In this document: positions 45,354 through 53,883 of the stretch, piece by piece | Numbering within the stretch: the first letter of the stretch is position 1 | Layout: each line of letters begins with the position of its first letter | Assembly (NCBI RefSeq): GCF_004117935.1 | Contig: NZ_SDOY01000175.1 | Location: 1-64,000 of the forward strand | Length of the DNA stretch: 64,000 nucleotides | Direction of reading: 5' to 3' | Source: Streptomyces roseicoloratus | Lineage (GTDB): Bacteria; Actinomycetota; Actinomycetes; Streptomycetales; Streptomycetaceae | The notes under the pieces: generated by a model | Databases searched by the model: none | Told to the model about the DNA's origin: nothing | The model's input: only the letters and a program-made list of their open reading frames with translations | Translations under genes and position numbers: made by a program

Positions 45354-45704
45354 ATGGCCGTGCACCTCTTCGCCGGAATTCCCGTCAGCGACTTCGCCTC
45401 GGCGCTCGCCTGGTACGAGCGGCTGCTCGGCGCGCCGCCGACGTTCTTCCCGAACGACACCGAGGCGGTGTGGGACGTGGCCGAGCACCGGTCCCTGTAC
45501 ATCGAGCACCGGCCAGGGCACGCCGGCCACGCCATGCACACCCTGTTCGTCGACGACTTCGACACCGTGGTCGGCGACATCGCCGCCCGGGGTCTGCGGC
45601 CCTCCCAGCGCGAGACGTACGGGAACGGGGTGCGCAAGGCGACGTTCCGAGACCCGGACGGGAACGAGATCGGTTTCGGCGGAGCCCCGGTCGAGGACGG
45701 CTGA
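45354..45704 (+). CDS. VOC-superfamily (glyoxalase-like) protein
   Basis: The 116-residue single-module protein has paired beta-alpha-beta-beta-beta units (VHLFAGIPVSDFASALAWYERLLG, then HTLFVDDFDTVVGDIAARG and FRDPDGNEIGFG). VOC proteins bind metals and act as isomerases, dioxygenases or resistance binders. Potential ligands include the His in HLFAGIP and the Glu in GNEIGFG. It begins 45 bases after nos on the same strand and may be co-transcribed. Substrate unknown. Confidence 0.85.
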   Translation: MAVHLFAGIPVSDFASALAWYERLLGAPPTFFPNDTEAVWDVAEHRSLYIEHRPGHAGHAMHTLFVDDFDTVVGDIAARGLRPSQRETYGNGVRKATFRDPDGNEIGFGGAPVEDG

Positions 45705-45735
45705 GGCCGACGGCGGGGCCGGGGCCTGCCCGTGA

Positions 45736-45780
45736 GACCCGGGCCCGTCCGTGGGACCCGGGCCCGTCCGTGGGACCCGG
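45736..45780. repeat. 19-bp tandem repeat after the VOC gene
   Basis: GACCCGGGCCCGTCCGTGG occurs at 45736-45754 and 45755-45773 with a third partial copy. Each unit contains the self-complementary CCCGGG. Imperfect repeats of CCGTCGGACAGCC and CCGTCGGGCA continue to about 45875. They occupy the gap between convergent genes and may act as a termination region. Confidence 0.7.
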
Positions 45781-45898
45781 GGCCCGGCGCACGCGGCGCC
45801 GGGCCCCCGTCGGACAGCCTCCGTCGGGCACGCCCCGCCGGACACGCCCCGTCGGACAGCCACCGTCGGGCAACGCTCCGGGGGCTCTCCCCGGCCGG

Positions 45899-47932
45899 TC
45901 AGAGCGCCGGGGCGTAGCCCGCTGGCCGGGTCGTGAAGGTGGCGCGGCCCTGGGTTCGGCTGCGCAGGTGCGTCGCGTAGCCGAAGAGCGCGGCCAGCGG
46001 AACCGTCGCCGTGAGGACCGCCGTGTCCGCGTGGGTGGTGGAGTCGGTGATCCGGGCACGGCGGGCCGTCAGGTCGCCGAGGACCGTGCCGACGGTGCTG
46101 CCGGGTGCGGTGACAGTGACTTCCACCACGGGTTCGAGCAGCGTCGTGCCGCCGGTGCGCAGGGCCTCGCGCAGGGCGAGCCGCCCGGCGGTGCGGAAGG
46201 CGAGCTCGGAGGAGTCCTTCACATGGGTGGCGCCGTCGGTGAGCGTGACGCGTACGCCGGTCACCGGGTGTCCGGCCAGCGGGCCGTCGGCCAGGGCGTC
46301 GCGGCAGCCCGCCTCGACCGCGCGGACGAACTCCTGCGGGACCCGTCCGCCGGTCACCGCGGAGCGGAAGACGAAGTCCCGCCCGCCGTCCGCGGCGGCG
46401 CTCCCGCCGTCGTCCCCGTCGGCGCCGTCCAGCGGTGCGACGTCGAGGACGACCACCGCGAACTGGCCCGCGCCGCCGTCCTGTTTGACATGGCGGTACG
46501 TCAGGCCGGTCACGCCCGCGGCGGGCGTCTCCCGGTAGGCGACGCGCGGCCGGCCGACGGTGACGTCGAGCGCGTGGGCGCGGCGCAGCTTCTCCACGGC
46601 GACCTCCAGATGCAGTTCGCCCAGGCCGGACAGGACCGTCTGTCCGGATTCGGGGTCGGTCCGCACGGTGAGCGAGGGGTCCTCCTCGCTCAGGCGGGCG
46701 AGCGCCATGGCGAGGCGTTCGGTGTCGCGACCGAGCCTGGCCTCGATCGCGACGGACACCACCGGGTCGGCGGAGACGGGCGGTTCGAGGCGCACGGGCG
46801 GCGCGTCGGATGCGCAGAGGGTGGCACCGGTGCGGGCGGCCTTCGGTCCGACGACGGCGACGATGTCCCCGGCGGCGGCATGGCCGGCCTCGGTGGTGCG
46901 GTCGGCCTGGACCCGCAGGATGCGGGCGATCCGTTCGGTGCGGCCGGTGGTGGTGTCGAGCACGGTGTCCCCCTTTCGCAGGGTGCCCGCGTAGAGGCGG
47001 AGGTAGGTCATGCGGCCGGTCGGCGTGGTGGTCACCTTGAAGGCGAGCGCGGTGAGCGGAGCCGTCGGGTCGGCCGGCCGGTCGCCCCGTACCGGCGGGA
47101 GGTCGGCGGGGGCGGGCAGGTAGGCGACGACGGCGTCGAGCAGCGGCTCGATCCCCCGGTTGCGGTAGGCGGAGCCGCACAGGACCACCACGGCTTCGCC
47201 GGCGAGGGTGAGGTCGCGCAGGGCGGAGGTCAGCGTCCGCTCGTCGAGGGTGCCGTGGGCGCAGAACTCCTCCAGGGCGTCGGGGTGCAGTCCGGCGACG
47301 GTCTCGACGAGTCGGTGTCGTCGCCGCACCGCCTCGTCGGCCAGCGTTTCCGGCACGGGGCCGGTCTCGTACGTGTCGGAGCCGGGCCGCCAGGTGTGCG
47401 CGCGCATGCGGACGAGGTCGATGACGCCGGTGAAGGCGTCCTCGCTGCCGATGGGCAGCTGTACGGGCAGCGGCACGGTGCCGAGGCGGGTGCGGAGGGA
47501 CTCCACGGCGGTGTCCAGGTCGGCGCCGGCGCGGTCGAGCTTGTTGACGAAGGCGAGGCGCGGGACGCCGTGCCGGTCGGCCTGGCGCCACACGGACTCG
47601 CTCTGCGGTTCGACGCCCGCGACCGCGTCGAAGACGGCGACGGCGCCGTCCAGGACGCGCAGCGCGCGTTCGACCTCGTCGGCGAAGTCGACGTGCCCGG
47701 GCGTGTCGATGAGGTTGAGCCGGTGGCCGTCCCAGTCGCAGCTGACGGCCGCGGAGAAGATGGTGATGCCGCGGTCGCGTTCCTGCGGGTCGAAGTCGGT
47801 GACGGTGGTGCCGTCGTGCACCTCGCCGCGCTTGTGGGTGGCGCCGGTGAGGTAGAGGAAGCGCTCGGTGAGCGTGGTCTTGCCGGCGTCGACGTGGGCC
47901 AGGATGCCGAGGTTGCGGATGCGGGTACGCAT
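45899..47932 (-). CDS. Elongation factor G paralogue
   Basis: The 677-residue translational GTPase has G1 AHVDAGKTT (12-20), G2 in RDRGITI, G3 DTPGHVDF and G4 NKLDRAGA, then EF-G domains II to V (YAGTLRKGDTV, LSGLGELHLEVAVEKL, THVKDSSELAFR). It is somewhat shorter than housekeeping EF-G and has an Asp/Gly-rich insertion near 525-540. It resembles the second, FusB-type EF-G of streptomycetes and ribosome-protection proteins such as OtrA/TetM more than the str-operon FusA. A leader ORF and stable hairpins precede it, suggesting attenuation control. Confidence 0.88.
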   Translation of the reverse strand: MRTRIRNLGILAHVDAGKTTLTERFLYLTGATHKRGEVHDGTTVTDFDPQERDRGITIFSAAVSCDWDGHRLNLIDTPGHVDFADEVERALRVLDGAVAVFDAVAGVEPQSESVWRQADRHGVPRLAFVNKLDRAGADLDTAVESLRTRLGTVPLPVQLPIGSEDAFTGVIDLVRMRAHTWRPGSDTYETGPVPETLADEAVRRRHRLVETVAGLHPDALEEFCAHGTLDERTLTSALRDLTLAGEAVVVLCGSAYRNRGIEPLLDAVVAYLPAPADLPPVRGDRPADPTAPLTALAFKVTTTPTGRMTYLRLYAGTLRKGDTVLDTTTGRTERIARILRVQADRTTEAGHAAAGDIVAVVGPKAARTGATLCASDAPPVRLEPPVSADPVVSVAIEARLGRDTERLAMALARLSEEDPSLTVRTDPESGQTVLSGLGELHLEVAVEKLRRAHALDVTVGRPRVAYRETPAAGVTGLTYRHVKQDGGAGQFAVVVLDVAPLDGADGDDGGSAAADGGRDFVFRSAVTGGRVPQEFVRAVEAGCRDALADGPLAGHPVTGVRVTLTDGATHVKDSSELAFRTAGRLALREALRTGGTTLLEPVVEVTVTAPGSTVGTVLGDLTARRARITDSTTHADTAVLTATVPLAALFGYATHLRSRTQGRATFTTRPAGYAPAL

Positions 47933-48002
47933 GGGGTGAGTGGTCCTTCGCGTGCGATGCGGTGAGCAGGGCAGCGCGATTCCCGTGACGGTGCGGGAGG
48001 GC

Positions 48003-48071
48003 CGGGCCCGGAGGCGGACAGGGCCGTACGGGAAAGGTCCGTACGGGAGTTCCGTCGTGCGGGCGGGCCCG
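48003..48071 (-). promoter_or_regulatory. Nested hairpins in the EF-G paralogue leader
   Basis: Read on the minus strand, CGGGCCCG (48064-48071) can pair with CGGGCCCG (48003-48010), enclosing an inner pair of CCGTACGG copies (48039-48046 and 48024-48031) around a seven-base loop. All four arms are self-complementary, so alternative pairings exist. The structure lies between the leader ORF stop and the EF-G start, as in translation- or transcription-attenuation leaders. Confidence 0.6.
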
Positions 48072-48091
48072 AGGGCGAGGTTCGTCGCGGG

Positions 48092-48202
48092 TCAGCGGTG
48101 GCGGCCGCGCAGCCGGCACCGGAGCGACGAAGAGGCCAGGATCACGTCGTACCGGGCGCGGGAGACGACGACGGCGACGGCGGGGGGCGGCGTGGCGCGC
48201 AT
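48092..48202 (-). CDS. Putative leader peptide of the EF-G paralogue, 36 residues
   Basis: The ORF begins with ATG at 48202 behind GAAGGGAG at ideal spacing and encodes MRATPPPAVAVVVSR followed by a basic, Arg-rich C-terminus ending LRGRHR. Overlapping in-frame ATGs lie at 48208 and 48223. It contains PPP, a known ribosome-slowing sequence, near the start. It ends 159 bases before the EF-G paralogue and just before nested hairpins. I infer a regulatory upstream ORF whose translation senses ribosome stalling. Confidence 0.55.
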   Translation of the reverse strand: MRATPPPAVAVVVSRARYDVILASSSLRCRLRGRHR

Positions 48203-48383
48203 GGTCATCTCCCTTCGTTTCATGGTCCGTTCGGCGGTACGGACTGGAGTCTAAGCAGGGCCGTACGCGCGGGGACACCGGTTTTCGCCCGGCACGGGAT
48301 CCGCCGGGTGGTCACCGCCGCGCCCAGCGAACGAAACGCCCGGTCTCCGTCGGGCGAGGGAGACCGGGCGGGCGCCGGTGTGG

Positions 48384-49064
48384 TCAGGAGCGGCCGCGCG
48401 AGCGGCGGCCTCCGCCGCCCTGTCCGCCCTGACCTCCCTGGCCGCCTCGGCCGCCGCCCCGGCGGGCGCGCCTGCGGTGGGGTGACGGCAGGGGTGCGGC
48501 GGAGCCGCCTGCGGCCTCCGGGGACGAGAACATCATCGGTACGGCCGGAGGGACCGGAGCCGCGGGCGCGGGCGGAGCGGCCGCTGCGCCTCCGGCGGAG
48601 GGTCCTGCGGGCGGTCCCGCCGTACCGGCGGCGGCCGCCGTCGCGGCGGCGGCACGGGCGGCCAGCGAGTCACGGTCGCCGCCCGCTCCGCCGGCACCCG
48701 CGAGGACGCTCGCGTGGGAGATCTGCGGCGCGCAGGCCTGGCAGATCTCCGCGAGCGTCCACACCTCGGCGACGGCCGGGTTGTGGATGAGGACGAGGAG
48801 CGCACGGCCGGTGCACGTGGTGCGCGCGGCATGGTGCCGGCAGTCGCTCGCCCCGCAGGCGCAGGCCGCGTTGGGCCGGGGTGCGGCCAGCCGGGCGTGG
48901 GCGCGGACGTGCTCCGCGGCGAAGACCCGCAGGGAGTGGAGGTCCTTGGACCGGGCCGGCATGCGGCAGCCCGCCGTGGAGCAGGTGACCGTCGCGGAGT
49001 GGTCGGAGTGACCGGTCAGTCGGATCGTCCAGGTCCTGCCTGGCACACGTGATCCCGGGAGCAT
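48384..49064 (-). CDS. Cys-rich protein with Gly/Arg-rich tail, function unknown
   Basis: The 226-residue protein has an N-terminal part with many Cys and His (CSTAGC near 28, CACGASDCRHH near 68, CTGR, CQAC near 107), which looks like one or more metal sites. The middle is Ala/Pro low complexity, and the end is RRRARRGGGRGGQGGQ..., a basic RGG-like tail suited to RNA binding. The ATG at 49064 is used, though the GTG at 49046 is possible. No family recognised. Confidence 0.65.
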   Translation of the reverse strand: MLPGSRVPGRTWTIRLTGHSDHSATVTCSTAGCRMPARSKDLHSLRVFAAEHVRAHARLAAPRPNAACACGASDCRHHAARTTCTGRALLVLIHNPAVAEVWTLAEICQACAPQISHASVLAGAGGAGGDRDSLAARAAAATAAAAGTAGPPAGPSAGGAAAAPPAPAAPVPPAVPMMFSSPEAAGGSAAPLPSPHRRRARRGGGRGGQGGQGGQGGGGRRSRGRS

Positions 49065-49218
49065 GCTCAACGCGCGCGTTTCCGTTCAGGTGAGAGGGGT
49101 GTAGGCCATGGTTTTACCCCGTGCGCGCCGAAGGTTCACCTCCCGGGTCCCTCCGGAGGGTCGTGGCGGCCGGATCACACCACCGGATGGCGGGGCGCCG
49201 TCCGCCGTCGGCACGGCG

Positions 49219-49442
49219 CGAGAAGCCCTGATCCGCCGGTTCCGCGAGCAGACCGGCACGACACCGCTGCGGTGGCCGCACCGGGCCGGGATCCGGCAGG
49301 CGCGGCACCTGCCGGCGGCCACCGGGCTCGCCGTGGAGCGGATCGGCGCCCAGGTCGGCTCGGCTCCCCCACCGCGTTCCGGGACCCTTCCAAGCGCACG
49401 ACGGGCGTCGGCCCGCACGCGTACCGGGGCGGCTGCGCTTGA
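49219..49442 (+). pseudogene. AraC-family regulator remnant with a frameshift
   Basis: The first frame reads REALIRRFREQTGTTPLRW, HRAGIRQARHLPAATGLAVERIGAQVG, the AraC/GlxA-type DNA-binding domain. At about 49360 similarity jumps to the next frame, which gives SPTAFRDPSKRTTGVGPHAYRG and a stop at 49440. Family sequence would have VGFGSPTAFRD here; deletion of one T in GGCTTCGGC explains the shift. No N-terminal sensor domain is left. It lies in the 484-base gap between the Cys-rich and DUF5709 genes. Confidence 0.75.
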
Positions 49443-49548
49443 CCGCCGTGCGCGTGCGGCGGTCGTGCGGTGGCGGGGCGGAGACGGGGCGCGGAGCATG
49501 GAAGCGGGTCGTGATCGACGAACGGCCGGAGTGTCTGGAGTGTTCCGC

Positions 49549-50004
49549 ATGACCGAGAACGAGGCCTGGGGCGACGACGTCTACCAGCCCGACGGCAGCG
49601 AGGTGCAGGACGACGCGGGGCCGCTCGACGCCTCGGACACCCTGGACGGTCCCGTCGACAACCCGCTCGACGAGGGATACGTGCCTCCCGACCGGCCGCT
49701 GGCCGTCGAGCACACGGGCGTCACCGCGGCGGAGCGGCTGCGCGGCGAGAGCCTGGACCAGCGGCTCGCGGAGGAGATCCCGGACGAGGACCCGAACCTC
49801 GACTGGGACGGCATCGGCGACGCCTCGGACACCGACGGGGAGCCGCTGGACGGCGAGGTGGGCGCTCACCGGGCCGGCCGGCTCGTCGCCATGGACGACG
49901 GCAGCGCGCTGTCTCCGCTGGAGGGGTTCGCCCGTGACGTCGGCATCGACGGCGGCGCGGCCTCCGCCGAGGAAGCGGCCGTGCACCTCGTCGAGGAGGA
50001 GTGA
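49549..50004 (+). CDS. DUF5709-family acidic protein
   Basis: The 151-residue, strongly acidic protein matches the actinobacterial DUF5709 family: DDVYQPDGSEVQDD near 10, DNPLDEGYVPPDRP near 38, ERLRGESLDQRLAEEIPDEDP near 62 and RAGRLVA near 107. It lacks hydrophobic segments and is probably extended in solution. The function is unknown. GGAG sits upstream of the ATG at 49549. Confidence 0.85.
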   Translation: MTENEAWGDDVYQPDGSEVQDDAGPLDASDTLDGPVDNPLDEGYVPPDRPLAVEHTGVTAAERLRGESLDQRLAEEIPDEDPNLDWDGIGDASDTDGEPLDGEVGAHRAGRLVAMDDGSALSPLEGFARDVGIDGGAASAEEAAVHLVEEE

Positions 50005-50358
50005 CCCGGCGGTCCGCACCGTGCCGGGTCGCTCCCGGCACGTCGGCGCTCCTGCTACCGTGCCCCGGAGTCCTGGCGCGCGCAACGCCCTCCGAACCGG
50101 TACTCCTGACCCCGCCGCACCGTTTCAAACGCGCGTCACCACACCTGTATGGGACCTTGAGGAGACCGTAACCACGCCCGGGATGCGTTATCCAGCCGTT
50201 ATAAACGGTCATTTTGCCCCGGTATCACCGGGTTCGCCGGGCAGGAAGCGACGGACTTCCGCGGCGGTATCCGCCCGCGCACCTATCGCACGCCCGGGGC
50301 TTTCCGCAAGACCTCCGGTCCAGGAAGTTCGCCCTCTCGCTCGGTAGCTTCGGCCCAC
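50005..50358. promoter_or_regulatory. Upstream region of the ectoine operon
   Basis: The 354 bases before ectA hold no gene. An unusually AT-rich part (about 50180-50215) contains CCGTT-ATA-AACGG (50196-50208), a five-base inverted repeat around an AT core that could be a promoter or operator. CCCGGTATCACCGGG (50218-50232) is a second inverted repeat. Osmotic induction of ect promoters is known in streptomycetes, but no known operator sequence was recognised. Confidence 0.45.
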
Positions 50359-50991
50359 ATGACCGCAGCACACATGACGTTCCCGAAGGCCCCGGCGACC
50401 GCCCTCGACATCGGCCCCGCGCGGCCGTCCGACGGCGCCGACCTCTGGCGGATCGCCCGCGCGGCCGAGGACCTGGACCTCAACTCGCCCTACAGCTACC
50501 TGCTGTGGTGCCGCGACTTCGCCGACACGACCGCCGTCGCCCGTGACGCCACCGGACGGCCGATCGGCTTCGTCACCGGCTATCTGCGCCCCCAGGCGCC
50601 GCGGACCCTGTTCGTCTGGCAGGTCGCCGTCGACGGTTCGCATCGCGGAACCGGGGTAGCAGGGGCACTGCTCGACGCCCTGGCCGCGAGGGTGGCGGCG
50701 GCCGGGCACGGTCCGCTCCGGATCGAGGCGACGGTCACCCCGGGGAACGTGGCATCGGACCGGCTGTTCCGCTCGTTCGCACGCCGCCACGGCGCGGCCC
50801 TGACCCGGGAGGTCCTCTTCGCCGCCGACGACTTCCCCGCGGACGCCTCCGGCGCGTCCGAAGCCGCCGGCGTCCCCGGCGCCCCGGGGCTCGCCGCGCA
50901 GGGCCCCGCGGCTCACGAGCCGGAAGTCCTCTACGGCATCGGCCCGCTGACGCGGCCCGTGCCGGTGACGCGGCCCGTGCCGGTGCCGTAG
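50359..50991 (+). CDS. ectA: L-2,4-diaminobutyrate acetyltransferase
   Basis: The 210-residue GNAT enzyme acetylates diaminobutyrate, the second step of ectoine synthesis. DGADLWRIARAAEDLDLNSPYSYLLWCRDFADT is the EctA signature, and SHRGTGVAG forms the acetyl-CoA loop. The C-terminal 45 residues (Ala/Gly/Pro-rich, ending in a repeated VPVTRP) are an extension compared with usual EctA. It is the first gene of ectABCD; the gap to ectB is 138 bases. Confidence 0.95.
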   Translation: MTAAHMTFPKAPATALDIGPARPSDGADLWRIARAAEDLDLNSPYSYLLWCRDFADTTAVARDATGRPIGFVTGYLRPQAPRTLFVWQVAVDGSHRGTGVAGALLDALAARVAAAGHGPLRIEATVTPGNVASDRLFRSFARRHGAALTREVLFAADDFPADASGASEAAGVPGAPGLAAQGPAAHEPEVLYGIGPLTRPVPVTRPVPVP

Positions 50992-51129
50992 CTCCGCAGG
51001 CCGCCGCGACGCCCGGAGGCGGGCCCCGGGCCCTCGCGCCCAGCGCCTCGCCCCGCCGCACCATCGGCGCACTCCACCCGCCCCACCACCTCACTCCGCC
51101 CCATCGCGAAACCGAGATACGGGAGAACC

Positions 51130-52413
51130 GTGACCCTCACCGACATCGCTCCGTCCGTCTTCGAGACCGTCGAATCGGAGGTGCGCAGCTACTGCCGCGC
51201 CTGGCCGGTGGTCTTCGAGCAGGCCCGCGGCAGCCGGCTGTACGACGAGCACGGACGGCCCTTCCTCGACTTCTTCGCCGGGGCCGGGTCCCTCAACTAC
51301 GGGCACAACAACCCGGTCCTCAAGCGGGCGCTGCTCGACTACCTCGCCCGTGACGGCGTCACCCACGGCCTCGACATGTCGACGACCGCCAAGCGCGACT
51401 TCCTGGAGGCGTTCCGGTCGGCGGTGCTCGAACCGCGCGCCCTGCCCTACAAGGTGATGTTCCCGGGTCCGACCGGTACCAACGCCGTGGAGGCCGCGCT
51501 GAAGCTCGCCCGGAAGATCACCGGGCGGGAGACGGTCGTCTCCTTCACCAACGCCTTCCACGGGATGTCCCTCGGCTCGCTCGCCACGACCGGCAACTCC
51601 GCCAAACGCGCGGGCGCCGGGGTGCCGCTCCCGCACGTCACGCGCATGCCGTACGACCACTACCTGGACGGCCGGATGCCGGACTTCCTGTGGTTCGAGC
51701 GGCTGCTCTCCGACCCGGCCTCCGGCCTCGACCGGCCCGCCGCGGTCATCGTCGAGACCGTGCAGGGCGAGGGCGGGATCAACGTCGCCCGGGCCGAGTG
51801 GCTGCGCGGGCTCGCCGAGCTGTGCCGGCGGCACGAGATGCTGCTGATCGTCGACGACGTGCAGATGGGCTGCGGCCGTACGGGCGAGTTCTTCTCCTTC
51901 GAGGAGGCGGGCATCACCCCCGACATCGTCACCCTGTCGAAGTCCATCAGCGGCTACGGCCTCCCGATGGCCCTGTGCCTGTTCCGGCCCGAGCTGGACC
52001 AGTGGCAGCCGGGCGAGCACAACGGCACCTTCCGCGGCAACAACCCCGCCTTCGTCACCGCCACCGCCGCGATCGACACGTACTGGCGCGACCACGCCCT
52101 GCGCGACCGCACCCTGGCCCGGGCCGGCCGGATCGAGAGCGCCCTCGGCGACCTGCTCGGCGAGGACGGCCGCGCGGCCGTCGCCCTGCGGGGCCGCGGG
52201 ATGGTGTGGGGCCTGGAGTTCGCCGACGGGGAGCGGGCCTCGGCCGTGTGCCGGCGGGCCTTCGAGCTGGGGCTTCTCCTGGAGACGTCGGGGCCGCGGG
52301 ACGAGGTCGTCAAGCTGCTGCCGCCGCTGACCGTGACGGACGACGAGCTGGACGAGGGCCTCGGCATCCTGGCCCGCTCCGTGCGGCACGCCGCCGAACG
52401 CGCCACCGTCTGA
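51130..52413 (+). CDS. ectB: Diaminobutyrate-2-oxoglutarate transaminase
   Basis: The 427-residue class III aminotransferase makes diaminobutyrate from aspartate semialdehyde and glutamate. K271 in LSKSISGYGLP binds pyridoxal phosphate, and FPGPTGTNAVEAALKLAR and DDVQMGCGRTG are the cofactor and ectB-type signatures. The GTG at 51130 follows GGGAGAA. Expected length for EctB. Confidence 0.96.
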   Translation: MTLTDIAPSVFETVESEVRSYCRAWPVVFEQARGSRLYDEHGRPFLDFFAGAGSLNYGHNNPVLKRALLDYLARDGVTHGLDMSTTAKRDFLEAFRSAVLEPRALPYKVMFPGPTGTNAVEAALKLARKITGRETVVSFTNAFHGMSLGSLATTGNSAKRAGAGVPLPHVTRMPYDHYLDGRMPDFLWFERLLSDPASGLDRPAAVIVETVQGEGGINVARAEWLRGLAELCRRHEMLLIVDDVQMGCGRTGEFFSFEEAGITPDIVTLSKSISGYGLPMALCLFRPELDQWQPGEHNGTFRGNNPAFVTATAAIDTYWRDHALRDRTLARAGRIESALGDLLGEDGRAAVALRGRGMVWGLEFADGERASAVCRRAFELGLLLETSGPRDEVVKLLPPLTVTDDELDEGLGILARSVRHAAERATV

Positions 52414-52508
52414 CCGGCCCTCAGGGCGGAGGCACCCGGACCTCCTCCGCGCCTCCACCGGCACCGGCACCCCGCACCAGCACCAGCACCACCGAAAGGC
52501 CCTCACGC

Positions 52509-52913
52509 ATGATCGTGCGCAGCTTCGCCGAGATCGAGAACACCGACCGTCACGTCCGTGCCGCCTCCGGCACCTGGGAGAGCAAGCGCATCGTCCTGGC
52601 CCGCGAGCGGGTCGGCTTCTCCCTCCACGAGACGGTGCTCTACGCCGGGACCGAGACGTCCATGTGGTACGCCAACCACGTCGAGGCCGTCGTGTGCACC
52701 GCCGGGGAGGCCGAGCTCACCGACCACGAGACCGGCACGACGTACACCATCACCCCGGGAACGATGTACCTGCTCGACGGGCACGAGCGGCACACCCTCA
52801 AGGTCAGGCAGGACTTCCGCTGCCTGTGCGTCTTCAACCCGCCGGTGACCGGCCGCGAGGACCACGACGAGAACGGCGTCTACCCGCTCCTCACCGAGCC
52901 GGACCCCGCCTGA
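52509..52913 (+). CDS. ectC: L-ectoine synthase
   Basis: The 134-residue cupin cyclises N-gamma-acetyldiaminobutyrate to ectoine. MIVRSFAEIENTDRHV, SMWYANHVEAVVC and LLDGHERHTL with the metal-binding residues are all typical. The length is that of EctC. GAAAGG lies upstream of the ATG. Confidence 0.96.
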   Translation: MIVRSFAEIENTDRHVRAASGTWESKRIVLARERVGFSLHETVLYAGTETSMWYANHVEAVVCTAGEAELTDHETGTTYTITPGTMYLLDGHERHTLKVRQDFRCLCVFNPPVTGREDHDENGVYPLLTEPDPA

Positions 52914-52983
52914 CCCTTCGTTCCCCTTCCGCGTCCCTCCCCCGTTCACATCCGCCGTACGAGAAAGGAAGGCACCGCCCGTC

Positions 52984-53883
52984 ATGACCTCCGCCCCTAC
53001 CCGTCCCGTCGACCTCTACCCCACCCGAGGCGCCCAGGAGCAGCTGATCGGCCGCAAGGACCCGGTCGTGTGGGCCGATCCCGGAACTCCCGGGCCGTTC
53101 TGGGCCCGTGAGCTGGAGGAGTACGAGCGCGACGGCTTCGTCACCGTCGACGAGCTGGTCACTCCCGACGAGGTCACCGAACTGCGGGCCGAGCTGGACC
53201 GACTGGTCGCCGATCCGGCCGTGCGCGAGGACGAGCGGTCGATCGTCGAGCCGCGCTCGCGCGAGATCCGCTCCGTGTTCGAGGTGCACCGGATCAGCGA
53301 GGTGTTCGCCCGGCTGGCCGCCGACCCCCGGGTCGTCGGGCGCGCCCGGCAGATCCTCGGCTCCGACGTGTACATCCACCAGTCGCGCGTCAACGTCAAG
53401 CCCGGCTTCGGTGCCAGTGGTTTCTACTGGCACTCCGACTTCGAGACCTGGCACGCCGAGGACGGTCTGCCGCGGATGCGGACGGTCTCGGTCTCGATCG
53501 CGCTCACCGCGAACCACACCACCAACGGCAGCCTCATGATCATGCCGGGTTCGCACCGCACCTTCCTCGGCTGCGCGGGCGCCACCCCGAAGGACAACTA
53601 CAAGAAGTCGCTGCAGATGCAGGACGCCGGAACGCCTTCGGAGGAGGCGCTGACGACCTTCGCGGACGCGTGCGGCATCCGGCACTTCACGGGCGCGCCG
53701 GGCTCGGCGACCTGGTTCGACTGCAACGCGCTGCACGGTTCGGGCGACAACATCACCCCGTATCCGCGGAGCAACGTGTTCCTCGTCTTCAACAGCGTCG
53801 AGAACGCGCCCGAGCTGCCCTTCGCCGCGCCGGTGCGCCGGCCGTCCTTCATCGCCGCGCGCGACATCACCCCGGTCGGGTGA
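52984..53883 (+). CDS. ectD: Ectoine 5-hydroxylase
   Basis: The 299-residue Fe(II)/2-oxoglutarate dioxygenase converts ectoine to hydroxyectoine. The iron ligands are H150 and D152 (FYWHSDFETWH) and H251 (NALHGSGDN). The DLYPTRGAQ start and NHTTNGSLMIMPGSH are EctD signatures. Its TGA overlaps the GTG of the binding-protein gene, so the transporter is translationally coupled to synthesis. Confidence 0.96.
   Translation: MTSAPTRPVDLYPTRGAQEQLIGRKDPVVWADPGTPGPFWARELEEYERDGFVTVDELVTPDEVTELRAELDRLVADPAVREDERSIVEPRSREIRSVFEVHRISEVFARLAADPRVVGRARQILGSDVYIHQSRVNVKPGFGASGFYWHSDFETWHAEDGLPRMRTVSVSIALTANHTTNGSLMIMPGSHRTFLGCAGATPKDNYKKSLQMQDAGTPSEEALTTFADACGIRHFTGAPGSATWFDCNALHGSGDNITPYPRSNVFLVFNSVENAPELPFAAPVRRPSFIAARDITPVG

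Noticed and set aside
43632..48278. A 1548-codon minus-strand open frame
   Set aside because: It crosses nos, the VOC gene and part of DUF4389 in other frames and reads as Arg/Pro-rich low complexity; third-position GC bias fits the annotated genes instead.
49108..50004. One continuous 298-codon gene covering the AraC remnant and DUF5709 protein
   Set aside because: The first part is out-of-frame AraC debris; DUF5709 similarity and a ribosome-binding site both mark the ATG at 49549 as the real start.
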